From Corynebacterium frankenforstense (lineage in GTDB: Bacteria; Actinomycetota; Actinomycetes; Mycobacteriales; Mycobacteriaceae): a DNA stretch of 57,738 bases. Both the position numbers and the translations under genes were made by a program. The stretch spans positions 1 to 57,738 of the forward strand of contig NZ_JASODI010000017.1 of assembly GCF_030211955.1 (NCBI RefSeq). The letters run 5' to 3'. Within the stretch, counting starts at the first letter, position 1; every line of letters starts with the position of its first letter. The notes beneath the pieces were generated by a model, which did no database searches, was not told the DNA's origin, and saw nothing but the letters and a program-made list of their open reading frames with translations. Positions 33,403 to 42,257 of the stretch are shown here, one piece after another.

Positions 33403-34218
33403 ATGACCGACAACGAGCAGCAGAACGCACAGCACACCGTCGAACTCCCCGGGCCCGTCGTGGCCGCCGGGTGGCTTTCCGCCCATCTCGACGACGTGGT
33501 GGTCGTCGACGTGACCACCGTGCCCGGGGGCACCCCGACCGGCCGCGAGGTCTACGAGTCGGGCCACATCCCCGGCGCCGTGCACGCCGACTTGGCCGGC
33601 GCCTTCTCGCGCACCGACACCGACCTGCCGTTCATGGCGCTCGACAGCGCCGACTTCGCCGTGCAGGCCGGCACTCTGGGGATCGGCGACGGCGACACCG
33701 TCGTCGTCTACGACTAGGGCCCGACGCTGTGGGCCGCGCGCCTGTGGTGGAACCTGCGCCTCGAGGGTCACGACGCGGTGGCCGTCCTCGACGGCGGGCT
33801 GCCCGCCTGGAAGCAGACCGGCGGGCTGATCGCCGCCGGCTTCGAGAACCGCGCGCCCGCCGAGTTCACCGCGCGGCGTCGCCCGGAGCTGATCGCCTCG
33901 ACCCCCGAGGTCGACGCGGCCGCCGACGACGACCGGGTGGTGCTCGTCGACGCGCTGAGCCCCCAGGAGTACGCCGGGGCCGGGCACATCCCGGGCGCGG
34001 TGAACCTCCCGGCGATGAGCGGCTACCCGCGCGAGGAGGCCGAGGCCTGCGGCGCGCTGGATCCGGGGAAGCGCACGATCACCTACTGCCACGGCGGGAT
34101 CACCGCCGCGATGGACGCGCTGCGCCTGGCGCAGCTGGGGCGTGACGACGTCGCGGTCTACGACGGCTCGCTGGCCGAGTGGCTGGCGGCCAGCCCGAAG
34201 AACTCGAGGACCGTGTAG
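33403..34218 (+). pseudogene. Two-domain sulfurtransferase (rhodanese) interrupted by an in-frame amber codon
   Basis: One continuous frame of 272 codons whose codon 105 is TAG (33715-33717). Domain 1 (VVAAGWLSAHLDDVVVVDVT, GHIPGAVHADLAGAFS) ends in DTVVVYD. After the stop the frame continues, without any shift, as GPTLWAARLWWNLRLEG and VAVLDGGLPAWKQTGG. Domain 2 carries the active-site loop TYCHGGITAA with Cys229. CAG to TAG is the simplest origin. The normal role would be thiosulfate or 3-mercaptopyruvate sulfur transfer. An intact, related two-domain gene lies at 43764-44609, so loss is probably tolerated. The last 61 bp overlap the end of the convergent esterase. Confidence 0.8.
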
Positions 34219-35213
34219 GAGGCGAAGCCGGCCGGGGCGGGCGAGCCGGTGTCCGCGGGCGAGCCCGTCCAGGCGTGGCGGCCGCCCTCGACGCGGTAGG
34301 CCTCGGCCGGCACCGGGCACTCCGGGTGGTGGGACCACACGACGCCCGGGGCGGCCTCCTCCTCGCGCGGCCGGCCGCCGCAGCCGTTGATGCGTGCCCG
34401 CTCGGCGACGACCTCGGCCGGGGAGCGGTAGTGCGCGCCGTGGCGCTCTCCCCCGCCGTAGCCGATCGTCTCGTCGGCGGTGCCGTGGATGTCGAGCAGG
34501 CCGACGGGGCGCTCGGCGCAGTCGGTGAAGACGCCGTCGTAGTAGGCGCCCGAGACCACGGCCACGCGCCCGAAGACCTCCGGGGCGCGGCAGGCCAGAA
34601 GCGCCGTGAAGCCGCCGCCGTTGGAGAAGCCGGCGGCGTAGACGCGGTCCCGGTCGACCGGGTAGGTCGCCGCGAGCCGCGAGAGCAGCTGGCGCACGTA
34701 GGCGACGTCGGCGTCGGTGGCCCCGGCCGGCGAGTAGGGCGCGCCCTGCCAGGAGGGCCGGCCCTGCGAGGACGGCAGGCCCGTGCCGTAGACGACGATC
34801 GCGCCCGTGCCGTCGAAGCCGGTGTAGCGCCGGGCCGTCTCGGCGTCCTCGCCGAGGCCGTGGAAGACGAAGACGACCGGGAGGCCTTCCGCCGGCGCCG
34901 GGGTGTCCGGCACGTGGACCAGCGCGCTGCGGTCCCAGCCGGCGGCGGAAAGCTCCACGCGCTCGGTGGCGCCCGGGGCGGGGCCGGTCAGCGGGACGGC
35001 GTCGTCGCGGATGAAGGCGTCCGGGTCACCGTGCGCGTAGTCGCGGGCGTGTTCGGGCGGCTGGGCCTGGTGCGTCGGTTGCGGTTGCCGCGCGTCGTCG
35101 TGGTCGCTTTCCGACGCCGCGCTCAGCACGCCCGTGAGCAGTGCACCCGCTGCCAGCCCGGCCAGCGCGACGCGCACCGCGAGCGTGCGGTCGATGCCGC
35201 GGATGACCCTCAT
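34158..35213 (-). CDS. Secreted alpha/beta-hydrolase, LpqC/polyhydroxybutyrate-depolymerase-like esterase
   Basis: 351 aa with an N-terminal signal or anchor helix (VALAGLAAGALLTGVLSAA) and a Pro/Gln/His-rich linker, then an esterase domain. The oxyanion strand is VVFVFHGLGEDAE, the nucleophile elbow is YAAGFSNGGGF, the acid is in IHGTADETI and the catalytic His in EGGRHAWTG. The family hydrolyses feruloyl, acetyl-xylan or hydroxybutyrate-type esters. Its ATG overlaps the stop of the upstream ABC gene (ATGA), so it is coupled to the ABC pair. This suggests the esterase acts on the transported compound, for example an ester-linked siderophore or lipid, but that is inference. Confidence 0.8.
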   Translation of the reverse strand: MRVIRGIDRTLAVRVALAGLAAGALLTGVLSAASESDHDDARQPQPTHQAQPPEHARDYAHGDPDAFIRDDAVPLTGPAPGATERVELSAAGWDRSALVHVPDTPAPAEGLPVVFVFHGLGEDAETARRYTGFDGTGAIVVYGTGLPSSQGRPSWQGAPYSPAGATDADVAYVRQLLSRLAATYPVDRDRVYAAGFSNGGGFTALLACRAPEVFGRVAVVSGAYYDGVFTDCAERPVGLLDIHGTADETIGYGGGERHGAHYRSPAEVVAERARINGCGGRPREEEAAPGVVWSHHPECPVPAEAYRVEGGRHAWTGSPADTGSPAPAGFASYTVLEFFGLAASHSASEPS

Positions 35214-36985
35214 GTCCGGCCCCGGCTCCAGGCGTCCCAGAGGCGCGCGTAGGCGCCGCCGGCGGCGACGAGCTCGGCGTGCGGGCCGGACTCGACGACG
35301 CGCCCATCGTCCATGACGAGCACGCGGTCGGCGCGGGCGGCCTGGTCGAGGCGGTGGGCGATGACCACCGCCGAGCGCCCGCGGGTGACCTCGGCGGCCG
35401 CGGCCTCGAGTGCCTCCGCACCGGCGGAGCCGGCCTCGGCGGTGGCCTCGTCCATGACGACGATCTCGGGGTCGAGCAGGAGCACGCGGGCCAGGGCCAG
35501 TTGCTGGGCGGCCACCGGGTCGAGCTGCTCGCCGCGGGCGCCGACCTCGGTGTCCAGGCCGTCGGGCAGGTCGCGGTACCAGCGCGCGCCGACGCGGGCC
35601 AGCACGTCCTCGAGGGCGCCGTCGGCGGCGTCGGGGCGGGCCAGGGTGAGGTCGTCGCGCAGGGTGCCGGAGAAGACGTGGACGTCCTGGCTGATCAGCG
35701 CCAGGCGGCGCACGCGCTCGGCATCGGAGAGGCCGGCGACGTCGACGCCGTCGATGAGCGCGCGGCCCGAGTCCGGCACGCGCAGGCCCGCCAGCAAGGC
35801 GGCCACGGTGGTCTTGCCGGCCCCGGAGGCGCCGACGACGGCGAGCGCCTCCCCCGCCGCGAGCTCCAGCGAGACGTCGCGCACAGCGGGCCCGTCGGTG
35901 CCCGGGTAGGTGAAGGTGACGTCCTCGAGGCGGGCGGTGCCGCCGCGCACGGGAGCGCAGGAGTCGGCGACGGGCTCGGGGGCCTCGACGACGACGCCGA
36001 CGATGCGCGCCAGCGACGCGTAGGCCGACTGGACGGTGTCGAGCACGCGCATGAACATCAGCAGCGGGCCGCGCAGGCGCACCAGCATCAGCACCGCGGC
36101 GGTGACGGCCCCGACGCTGAGCACGTCCGTGCGCGCGAGGTGGAAGCCGACGGTCAGGGCGGTGGCCAGCAGCAGGAACTCACAGAAGGTCACCCAGGTC
36201 TGCAGGGTGAGCATGGTGGTGCGCGCGCTCAGGCCGGTCTCGACGACGCGGGCGCTGGCCTTCCCGATGCGCCCGTGGACGCGGTCCTCGGTGCCGTAGG
36301 CGCGCACGGTCTCGCGGCCGTGGATGGCCTCGAGCACGCGGCGGGCGCGGTCGGCCATGCTCGCGCGCTCCTCGGCGTAGCGGCGCGGGGCGCGGGCCAG
36401 GTAACGCTTCCCGGCGATCCAGTAGAACGGCAGCGCGACCAGGGGCACCAGCAGGAACTGCCAGTCCAGGCCGGCCAGGGCGACGACGGTCGCGGCGATC
36501 ATGAACACCGAGCGCGAGAGGATGGGCACCGTCTCGCTGACGGCGGCGGAGAGCTCGGCGACGTCGTCGGTCGAGCGGCTGACCAGGTCGCCGGAGCCGG
36601 CGGCCTCGACCTCGTGGACGGGCAGGCCGAGCGCGGTGCCGACCATGCGCCCGCGCAGCGCGGCGATGACGCGCTCGACCTCGCGGGAGACCAGGAAGAA
36701 CCCGCCGGCCTGCAGCACGGCGGCCACCACGGCGGCCACGGCGAGCCAGAGCGCGACGCGCACGAGCCCGCCGGCGCCGTCGCCGGCGGTGACGATGTCG
36801 ACGACCACCCCGAGCAGCCGCGGGACCATGACGTTGGCCCCGGCGCCGGCGGCGAGCAGCAGCACGGCGATGAGCCCCCGTCGGCGCGCGCCGGGGAGGT
36901 CGCGCAGGCGGGCGGCGACCTCGGCGCGCACCTGGGCCCAGGTGGCCAGCGGGAAGCGCGCGCCCGTGCTCTCCGGCGCTCTCAC
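35210..36985 (-). CDS. ABC half-transporter with intact Walker motifs but degenerate signature
   Basis: 591 aa from GTG 36985, overlapping the stop of the upstream ABC gene (GTGA). The N-terminal exporter-type membrane domain has about six helices (RGLIAVLLLAAGAGANVMVP, VFMIAATVVALAGLDWQFLL, FCEFLLLATALTVGF). The C-terminal ATPase has Walker A VGASGAGKTT (about 385), Q-loop ISQD (about 431), Walker B with catalytic Glu VVMDEATAE (about 508) and the switch His IAHRLD. The expected LSGGQ is replaced by LDPVAAQ (about 488). It therefore supplies the nucleotide-binding half of a composite site whose signature must come from its partner. Substrate unknown. Confidence 0.88.
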   Translation of the reverse strand: MRAPESTGARFPLATWAQVRAEVAARLRDLPGARRRGLIAVLLLAAGAGANVMVPRLLGVVVDIVTAGDGAGGLVRVALWLAVAAVVAAVLQAGGFFLVSREVERVIAALRGRMVGTALGLPVHEVEAAGSGDLVSRSTDDVAELSAAVSETVPILSRSVFMIAATVVALAGLDWQFLLVPLVALPFYWIAGKRYLARAPRRYAEERASMADRARRVLEAIHGRETVRAYGTEDRVHGRIGKASARVVETGLSARTTMLTLQTWVTFCEFLLLATALTVGFHLARTDVLSVGAVTAAVLMLVRLRGPLLMFMRVLDTVQSAYASLARIVGVVVEAPEPVADSCAPVRGGTARLEDVTFTYPGTDGPAVRDVSLELAAGEALAVVGASGAGKTTVAALLAGLRVPDSGRALIDGVDVAGLSDAERVRRLALISQDVHVFSGTLRDDLTLARPDAADGALEDVLARVGARWYRDLPDGLDTEVGARGEQLDPVAAQQLALARVLLLDPEIVVMDEATAEAGSAGAEALEAAAAEVTRGRSAVVIAHRLDQAARADRVLVMDDGRVVESGPHAELVAAGGAYARLWDAWSRGRT

Positions 36986-38490
36986 AGCTCGATCTCCTCG
37001 ACCGTGCGGTCGGCCACGGCACGCCAGGCCGGCGAGTCGGTGACCACGACGGTGTGGCGGCCGGCCCGGGCGCGGGCGACGGCGGCGACGATGAGCTGTT
37101 CGGTCACCGAGTCCACGGCCGTGGTCGGGTCCTGCAGGATCAGCTGGTCCGCCCCCGTGGCCAGGGCGCGCGCGAGTGCGACACGCTGGCGCTGCCCGCC
37201 GGACAGGGCACGCCCGCCCTCGCCGACCTCGCGGTCGGCCCCGCCGGGGATGTCGGTCGCGCAGGCGGCCTCGAGTGCGGCGGCGGCACGCTCCGGGTCG
37301 GGGTGGACGTTCTCGCCGACGGTGCCCTCGAAGAGGCGGGCGTCGTGCGGGGCGACGACGACGTCGGCGGGCAGCGTCGCCAAGGTCTCGGCCGCGGGGG
37401 CGCTGCGCACGACGGTCAGCCCTTCCGGCAGGCGCACGGGGTCCGTGCGCCGCTCGCCGTGGGCGGGCGGGGCAGTGAGCACCTCGACGATGCGCTGGGC
37501 GGAGGCCTGCGCGGTGGCCCAGTGGGAGGCGAGGTTGCGCCCCAGCATGGTCATCGGGTGGATGATGAACTGGGTTAGGCCGATCAGGGTGATCAGCTCG
37601 CCGACACTCAGCCGGCCGGTGGCGCCGAGCCACCCGGCGGCCAGGGCCACGCCGATGACGTAGCAGGAGCCGACGACCTCGGTGCGCACGTTGAGCCCGG
37701 CCCGTGCCGCGTCGGCGGCGACGGTCGCCCGGTAGGCCTCGGCGGAGGCGCCGGCGTAGCGGCTGTCCACGACGTGCACCGCGCCCAGGCCCTTGAGCGT
37801 GCGCAGGCCCTCGACGACGTCGGCGGCCAGCCCCGCGGTCTTGGCCAGAGCGCGCTGGCGCTCACGCGAGCGACGCTTGAGCGGGCGGGCGGCGCGCAGC
37901 GAGACGGCGACGATCAGCGGGCCGCCGACGAGGATCGCCAGGCCCAGCGGCGGGGAGATCACCGCCATGGCCACGGCGACGTAGAGCACGGAGACGACCT
38001 CGGCGACCGGGAAGACGGTCATCATCACCACGTCGGCCACGCGCTGGGTGTCGGTGGAGGCCACCGAGAGCAGCGCGCCGGGGGTGCGCCGGCGCCCGCC
38101 GACCCCGCGCGGGTCCATGATGCGGTCGGTGACGGCCATGCGCAGGTCGTGCCCGACGAGCAGGCGCGAGTAGGTCAAGAGCCACCGGCCGACGTAGCCG
38201 GCGGCGGCGTTGAGGGCGAAGACGCCGGCGAGCACGCCCAGCCAGGTCACAAGTGCCCGGGTGGACCCGGTGGCCACGGCGGCGTCGACGGCGCGGCCGA
38301 GGATGACGGGGGTCAGCCCGTTGCAGACGAAGACCACGGACATCAGGGCCGCGGAGATAAAGGACCAGGGCCGCTGCGAGATGGCGGTCTTGATCAGCCA
38401 GCGCCGGTCGGTGGGCGCCGGCAGCTTCGAGGGGCGCGGCCGCGGTCCCGGGACGGTCGGGACGGGGTTCACGGCGGCGGTCACGACCAT
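36982..38490 (-). CDS. ABC half-transporter lacking Walker A but keeping the signature motif
   Basis: 502 aa, first gene of the operon, ATG 38490. The membrane domain is SFISAALMSVVFVCNGLTPV, LGVLAGVFALNAAAGYVG, VAMAVISPPLGLAILVGGPL and YVIGVALAAGWLG. The ATPase part is shortened: the sequence passes from LPEGLTVVRSAPAAETLA directly to VVVAPHDARLFEGTVGENV with no GxxGxGKS/T. The signature ALSGGQRQRVALARAL (about 429) is perfect. The Walker B region reads LILQDPTTAVD, so the catalytic Glu is Pro. It can thus complete its partner's ATP site but not hold one of its own. Similar Walker-A-less subunits are known in Streptomyces-type ABC pairs. Confidence 0.88.
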   Translation of the reverse strand: MVVTAAVNPVPTVPGPRPRPSKLPAPTDRRWLIKTAISQRPWSFISAALMSVVFVCNGLTPVILGRAVDAAVATGSTRALVTWLGVLAGVFALNAAAGYVGRWLLTYSRLLVGHDLRMAVTDRIMDPRGVGGRRRTPGALLSVASTDTQRVADVVMMTVFPVAEVVSVLYVAVAMAVISPPLGLAILVGGPLIVAVSLRAARPLKRRSRERQRALAKTAGLAADVVEGLRTLKGLGAVHVVDSRYAGASAEAYRATVAADAARAGLNVRTEVVGSCYVIGVALAAGWLGATGRLSVGELITLIGLTQFIIHPMTMLGRNLASHWATAQASAQRIVEVLTAPPAHGERRTDPVRLPEGLTVVRSAPAAETLATLPADVVVAPHDARLFEGTVGENVHPDPERAAAALEAACATDIPGGADREVGEGGRALSGGQRQRVALARALATGADQLILQDPTTAVDSVTEQLIVAAVARARAGRHTVVVTDSPAWRAVADRTVEEIEL

Positions 38491-38521
38491 TCATCGTAGA
38501 CAACCTGGGCGGGCGGCGCGC

Positions 38522-38527
38522 TAGAGT
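38522..38527 (+). promoter_or_regulatory. -10 box of methyltransferase gene
   Basis: TAGAGT lies 10 nt before the ATG at 38538 in the 47-bp gap to the divergent ABC operon; a leaderless or near-leaderless mRNA is expected. Confidence 0.4.
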
Positions 38528-38537
38528 GTCTCCCGCC

Positions 38538-39335
38538 ATGACCCAGCCGCCCGCAGACCACTACCCCGCCTACCGCCCGCCGTCGACGGTCAACGCGCCA
38601 CGCTTCCGCGACGCCGGCCACCGCGCGGCGTCGGCACGCGCCTTTAGGGCCGGTGCACGCGCCTACGACGACGCCCGCCCCGGCTACCCGCCCGAGGTCG
38701 CCGCGCTTCTCGAGGGTTGCGCCCGCGTGGTCGACGTCGGCGCCGGCACCGGCAAGCTGACGGCCTCGCTGATCGCGGAGGGCCGCGAGGTCTGGGCGGT
38801 GGAGCCCGCCGCCGACATGGCGCGCACCCTGGCCGAGCGCGTCGACGTGCCCGTCTGGCGTGCCACGGCCGAGGCGACGGCGCTTGCCGACGCCGCGGTG
38901 GACGCCGTCGCGTGCGCCCAGACGTGGCACTGGGTGGACGTGGCGGCCGCCTGCGCGGAGCTGGACCGGGTGGTGCGCCCCGGCGGGCGCGCGGTGCTGG
39001 CGTGGAACACGCTGGACGTGACGGACCCGTGGGTGCTGCGGCTCGCGCGCATCATGCACTCCGGCGACGTGCTCGCCGAGGGCTTCACCCCCGAGGTGCG
39101 CGCGCCGTGGCGGATCACGCGGCGCTGGACGGGGCGCTGGCGCGACCGGCTGGACACCGACGGCATCTTTGCGCTGACGGCCACGCGCTCCTACTGGCTG
39201 CGCAACGGCGAAAAGGTGCGCGCGCGGGTGCGCGGCAACCTGGAGTGGTACCTCTTCGAGCACACCGGGATGAGCCCGGGGGACGCGGTGGAGCTGCCCT
39301 ACCGCACGGACGCGTTCGTCCTCGAGCGGGCCTAG
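38538..39335 (+). CDS. Class I SAM-dependent methyltransferase (ubiE/COQ5-like)
   Basis: 265 aa. Motif I is ARVVDVGAGTGKLTASLI, followed by VWAVEPAADMARTLAE, ATALADAAVDAVACAQTWHW (the QxxHW pattern of the type 11 group) and LDRVVRPGGRAVLAWN. The N-terminus FRAGARAYDDARPGYPPEV is typical of small-molecule methyltransferases in Actinobacteria. The substrate is unknown. The ATG at 38538 is preferred over the GTG at 38526, which overlaps the -10 box. It overlaps the end of the convergent DedA-like gene by 4 bp. Confidence 0.85.
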   Translation: MTQPPADHYPAYRPPSTVNAPRFRDAGHRAASARAFRAGARAYDDARPGYPPEVAALLEGCARVVDVGAGTGKLTASLIAEGREVWAVEPAADMARTLAERVDVPVWRATAEATALADAAVDAVACAQTWHWVDVAAACAELDRVVRPGGRAVLAWNTLDVTDPWVLRLARIMHSGDVLAEGFTPEVRAPWRITRRWTGRWRDRLDTDGIFALTATRSYWLRNGEKVRARVRGNLEWYLFEHTGMSPGDAVELPYRTDAFVLERA

Positions 39336-40006
39336 GAGCGGGCGCGGGACTGGCGCCAGGCGCGCCAGAAGACGACGGCCAGCAGCGCCAGGGTGACCCA
39401 GAGCAGGTAGCGGTTGACCACCTGGACGACGTCGAGGACCTGGTCGCCGAAGGTCCACCCGAGCCACATCATGACACCGTTGACGAGGACGACGCTGGCG
39501 GCGTTGAGGGCGAGCATGGCGGTCAGCGAGACGCCGAGGAGGCCGAGCACGGCGTTGACGACGTTGTTGGGCACCGGTCCGGGCGCGTAGCCGAGCGGCA
39601 CGAGCCCGCAGGTGACCAGGGTGGCCTTGCGCGAGCGCGAGCCGAGGGCGCGCAGGATGAGCTTGCGCATGCGCGGCATGTACTGCACGGACATCTCGAT
39701 GAAGTCCATGCCCCAGCGCCGGCCCATGCACCAGTAGAGCGGCATGAACTTCACCGCGCCGAAGACGGTGCACAAAAGGTAGACCCACCACACGCCGTTG
39801 CCCACCGAGGCGTTGGCCCCGGAGACCACGGCCGAGGTGTAGCCGCCGACGAGCAGCGTGTAGGCCAGCGGGTGCGAGAGCAGGTAGGCGCGCAGCGGGA
39901 TCATGGCGAACCCGTAGATGACGACGGCGAAGAGCCCGACGAAGAGCCAGATGTCGACCTTGTCGGGCTTCTCGAGGAACCGTGGCAGTTCGGGTTGCTC
40001 AGTCAC
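39332..40006 (-). CDS. DedA/VTT-type inner-membrane protein
   Basis: 224 aa with about five hydrophobic segments (IWLFVGLFAVVIYGFAMIPL, WWVYLLCTVFGAVKFMPLYW, ATLVTCGLVPLGYAPGPVPN, LTAMLALNAASVVLVNGVMM, YLLWVTLALLAVVFW). MGRRWGMDFIE and the GPVPNNVVNAVLGLLGVS loop resemble the conserved positions of the VTT/DedA family, whose members support lipid recycling and envelope stress resistance. The match is not strong, so the family call is tentative. It lies 52 bp downstream of the cmk-der stop in the opposite reading sense of the preceding methyltransferase. Confidence 0.6.
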   Translation of the reverse strand: MTEQPELPRFLEKPDKVDIWLFVGLFAVVIYGFAMIPLRAYLLSHPLAYTLLVGGYTSAVVSGANASVGNGVWWVYLLCTVFGAVKFMPLYWCMGRRWGMDFIEMSVQYMPRMRKLILRALGSRSRKATLVTCGLVPLGYAPGPVPNNVVNAVLGLLGVSLTAMLALNAASVVLVNGVMMWLGWTFGDQVLDVVQVVNRYLLWVTLALLAVVFWRAWRQSRARS

Positions 40007-40058
40007 GGCGACTCACTCTACCGCCCCGCGGGCGCGCGCCGGCGGTGGCGGCGCCCGG

Positions 40059-42257
40059 TCACCGGCGTTGGCGACGCTCGCGCACGCGGACGGCCACGCG
40101 CACCGGGGTGCCGTGGAAGCCGAACTGCTCGCGGAACTTGCGCTCCAGGTAGCGCCGGTAGCCGGCGTCGAGGAAGCCGGTGGTGAACAGCACGACCGTC
40201 GGCGGGCGGGTGCCGGCCTGCGTGGCGAAGAGGACGCGCGGCAGGCGGTTGTTCTTCATCGGCGGCGGGTTTTGCGCGATGGTCTCGCGCAGCCAGTTGT
40301 TCAGCCGGCCGGTGGAGACGCGCTGGTCCCAGCTCTCCAGGGCCTCGAGCATGGCGGGCTCGAGCTTCTGCAGGGCGCGCCCGGTCTTCGCGGAGATGTT
40401 GACCCGGGTCACCCACGGCAGGTGGGCGAGCTGCAGGTCGATCTCCCGCTCGAGCTCGGTGCGGCGGTCCTCGTCGACGAGGTCCCACTTGTTGAAGGCG
40501 AGCACGAGCGCCTTGCCGGCGTCGACGACGGCGCTCAGGATGCGCTGGTCCTGCTCGGTGACCGGCTCGGAGGCGTCGATGAGCATGACGCAGACCTCGG
40601 CGGCCTCGATCGCGTTCTGCGTGCGCAGCGAGGCGTAGTACTCGTGGCCGCGGGCCTGCTTGACCTTGCGGCGCAGGCCGGCGGTGTCGACGAAGCGCCA
40701 CAGCTTCTTGTCCAGCTGCACCAGGGAGTCCACCGGGTCGACGGTGGTGCCGGCGACGTTGTCGACGACGCTGCGCTCCTCGCTGGCCATCTTGTTGAGC
40801 AGCGAGGACTTGCCCACGTTCGGCCGGCCGACCAGGGCCACGCGGCGCGGGCCGGAGACCACGGAGGTCTCGCGGGGGTGCTCCGGGAAGGCCTTGAGCA
40901 CCTCGTCGAGGACGTCGGCGCCGCCGCGGCCGTGCAGGGCGGAGACGGGCCACGGGTCGCCGAGGCCGAGCGCGTAGAGCTCGGCGACGTCGCCGAGCTG
41001 CATCGGCGAGTCGACCTTGTTGGCCACGAGGATCACCGGCACCTTCGAGCGCTGCAGCTTGCGGGCCATGACCTCGTCGGTCTCGGTGATGCCGACCTTG
41101 GCGTCGACCACGACGACGATGACGTCGGCGGTGGCCATCGCACTCTCGGCCTGGCGGGCGATGGCGGCGTGGATGCCCTTGACGTTGGGGTCCCAGCCGC
41201 CGGTGTCCTGCACCCAGAAGCGGCGCCCGGTCCACTCGGCCAGGTACTTCACGCGGTCGCGGGTGACGCCGGGGGTGTCCTCGACGACGGCTTCACGCCG
41301 GCCGAGGAAGCGGTTGACCAGAGAGGACTTGCCCACGTTCGGCCGGCCCACCACCGCGACGGTGCACAGGGCCTCCTCCTCGTGGTGCTGGACGCCGAAG
41401 GCGTCCTCGACGTCGTCCCAGTCGGTGCCGGCGAGCTGCTCGGCGTCGGTGGCGGAGAGGTCGAAGTCGTCGGCGCCGTAGGCGGCGGCGTCGTCGAAGC
41501 CCGCCTGGATGAACTCGGTCTCGGCGGCGTCGACCTGCGCGGCGTCGTCAATCCCGTCGCCCGCCGAGGCGGCGACGATTTCGGTGAGCCGGTCGAGCAC
41601 CTCGTCGGGGGTCAGCTCGGAGGTGTCGACGGTCACGGCGTCGTCGGCCGGGCGCAGCGGCGAGGTCTCCCGCGAGGAGTCGGCGGCGTCGCGGCGCTGC
41701 ACGTCGGCGAGAACGGCGTCGAAGTCGGCCTCGCGGCCGGCGGCGACGTCCTGGTCGAAGCGTCGCTTCGCGCGCACCTCGGGGGCGGCGGTCAGGTACA
41801 CCTTCGCCGGGGCGTCGGCGAGCACGACGGTGCCGATGTCGCGACCCTCGACGATGGCGCGGTGGGCGCGCTCGGCGAGCTCGCGCTGCAGGGCGACGAG
41901 GTTCTCGCGCACCTGGGGGATCGCGGAGACCGCGGAGACGTGGGCGGTGACCTCGGGGCCGCGGATCTCGCCGGAGACGTCCTCGCCGGCCAGCCACACG
42001 GCGGTCGACTGCGGGTCGTCGCTGACGTCGAGGCGCAGGCGCGCGGTCTCGGCGGTGACGGCCTCGGTGTCGGCGGGGTCGATGCCGGCGCGCAGCACGG
42101 CGAGCGTGGCGACGCGGTACATGGCACCGGTGTCGACGTACTTGGCGTCGAGGCGCTCGGCGAGCGCCCGGCAGGTGGTCGACTTGCCGGTGCCGGAGGG
42201 GCCGTCGACGGCGAGGATCAGGCCGTCGTCGGGCATGTTGGAGTAGCGCTCGGTCAC
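40059..42257 (-). CDS. cmk-der: Cytidylate kinase-GTPase Der fusion
   Basis: 732 aa from GTG 42257, overlapping the rluB stop (GTGA). Residues about 1-225 are CMP/dCMP kinase: [54 protein letters not shown]. After an acidic linker (about 226-285; [19 protein letters not shown]) come the tandem GTPase domains of Der/EngA: G1 [16 protein letters not shown] and again [18 protein letters not shown]3 DTGGW and DTAGL, G4 NKVD and NKWD, plus a KH-like C-terminal domain ([14 protein letters not shown]). Der acts in 50S ribosome assembly. Between the domains there is no ATG, GTG or TTG in frame, so Der cannot start alone. Confidence 0.93.
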   Translation of the reverse strand: MTERYSNMPDDGLILAVDGPSGTGKSTTCRALAERLDAKYVDTGAMYRVATLAVLRAGIDPADTEAVTAETARLRLDVSDDPQSTAVWLAGEDVSGEIRGPEVTAHVSAVSAIPQVRENLVALQRELAERAHRAIVEGRDIGTVVLADAPAKVYLTAAPEVRAKRRFDQDVAAGREADFDAVLADVQRRDAADSSRETSPLRPADDAVTVDTSELTPDEVLDRLTEIVAASAGDGIDDAAQVDAAETEFIQAGFDDAAAYGADDFDLSATDAEQLAGTDWDDVEDAFGVQHHEEEALCTVAVVGRPNVGKSSLVNRFLGRREAVVEDTPGVTRDRVKYLAEWTGRRFWVQDTGGWDPNVKGIHAAIARQAESAMATADVIVVVVDAKVGITETDEVMARKLQRSKVPVILVANKVDSPMQLGDVAELYALGLGDPWPVSALHGRGGADVLDEVLKAFPEHPRETSVVSGPRRVALVGRPNVGKSSLLNKMASEERSVVDNVAGTTVDPVDSLVQLDKKLWRFVDTAGLRRKVKQARGHEYYASLRTQNAIEAAEVCVMLIDASEPVTEQDQRILSAVVDAGKALVLAFNKWDLVDEDRRTELEREIDLQLAHLPWVTRVNISAKTGRALQKLEPAMLEALESWDQRVSTGRLNNWLRETIAQNPPPMKNNRLPRVLFATQAGTRPPTVVLFTTGFLDAGYRRYLERKFREQFGFHGTPVRVAVRVRERRQRR

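Noticed and set aside
33715..33717. TAG in the rhodanese gene as a recoded codon (pyrrolysine or programmed read-through).
   Set aside because: No pyl genes or recoding structure are seen, and corynebacteria do not use pyrrolysine. A nonsense mutation is simpler.
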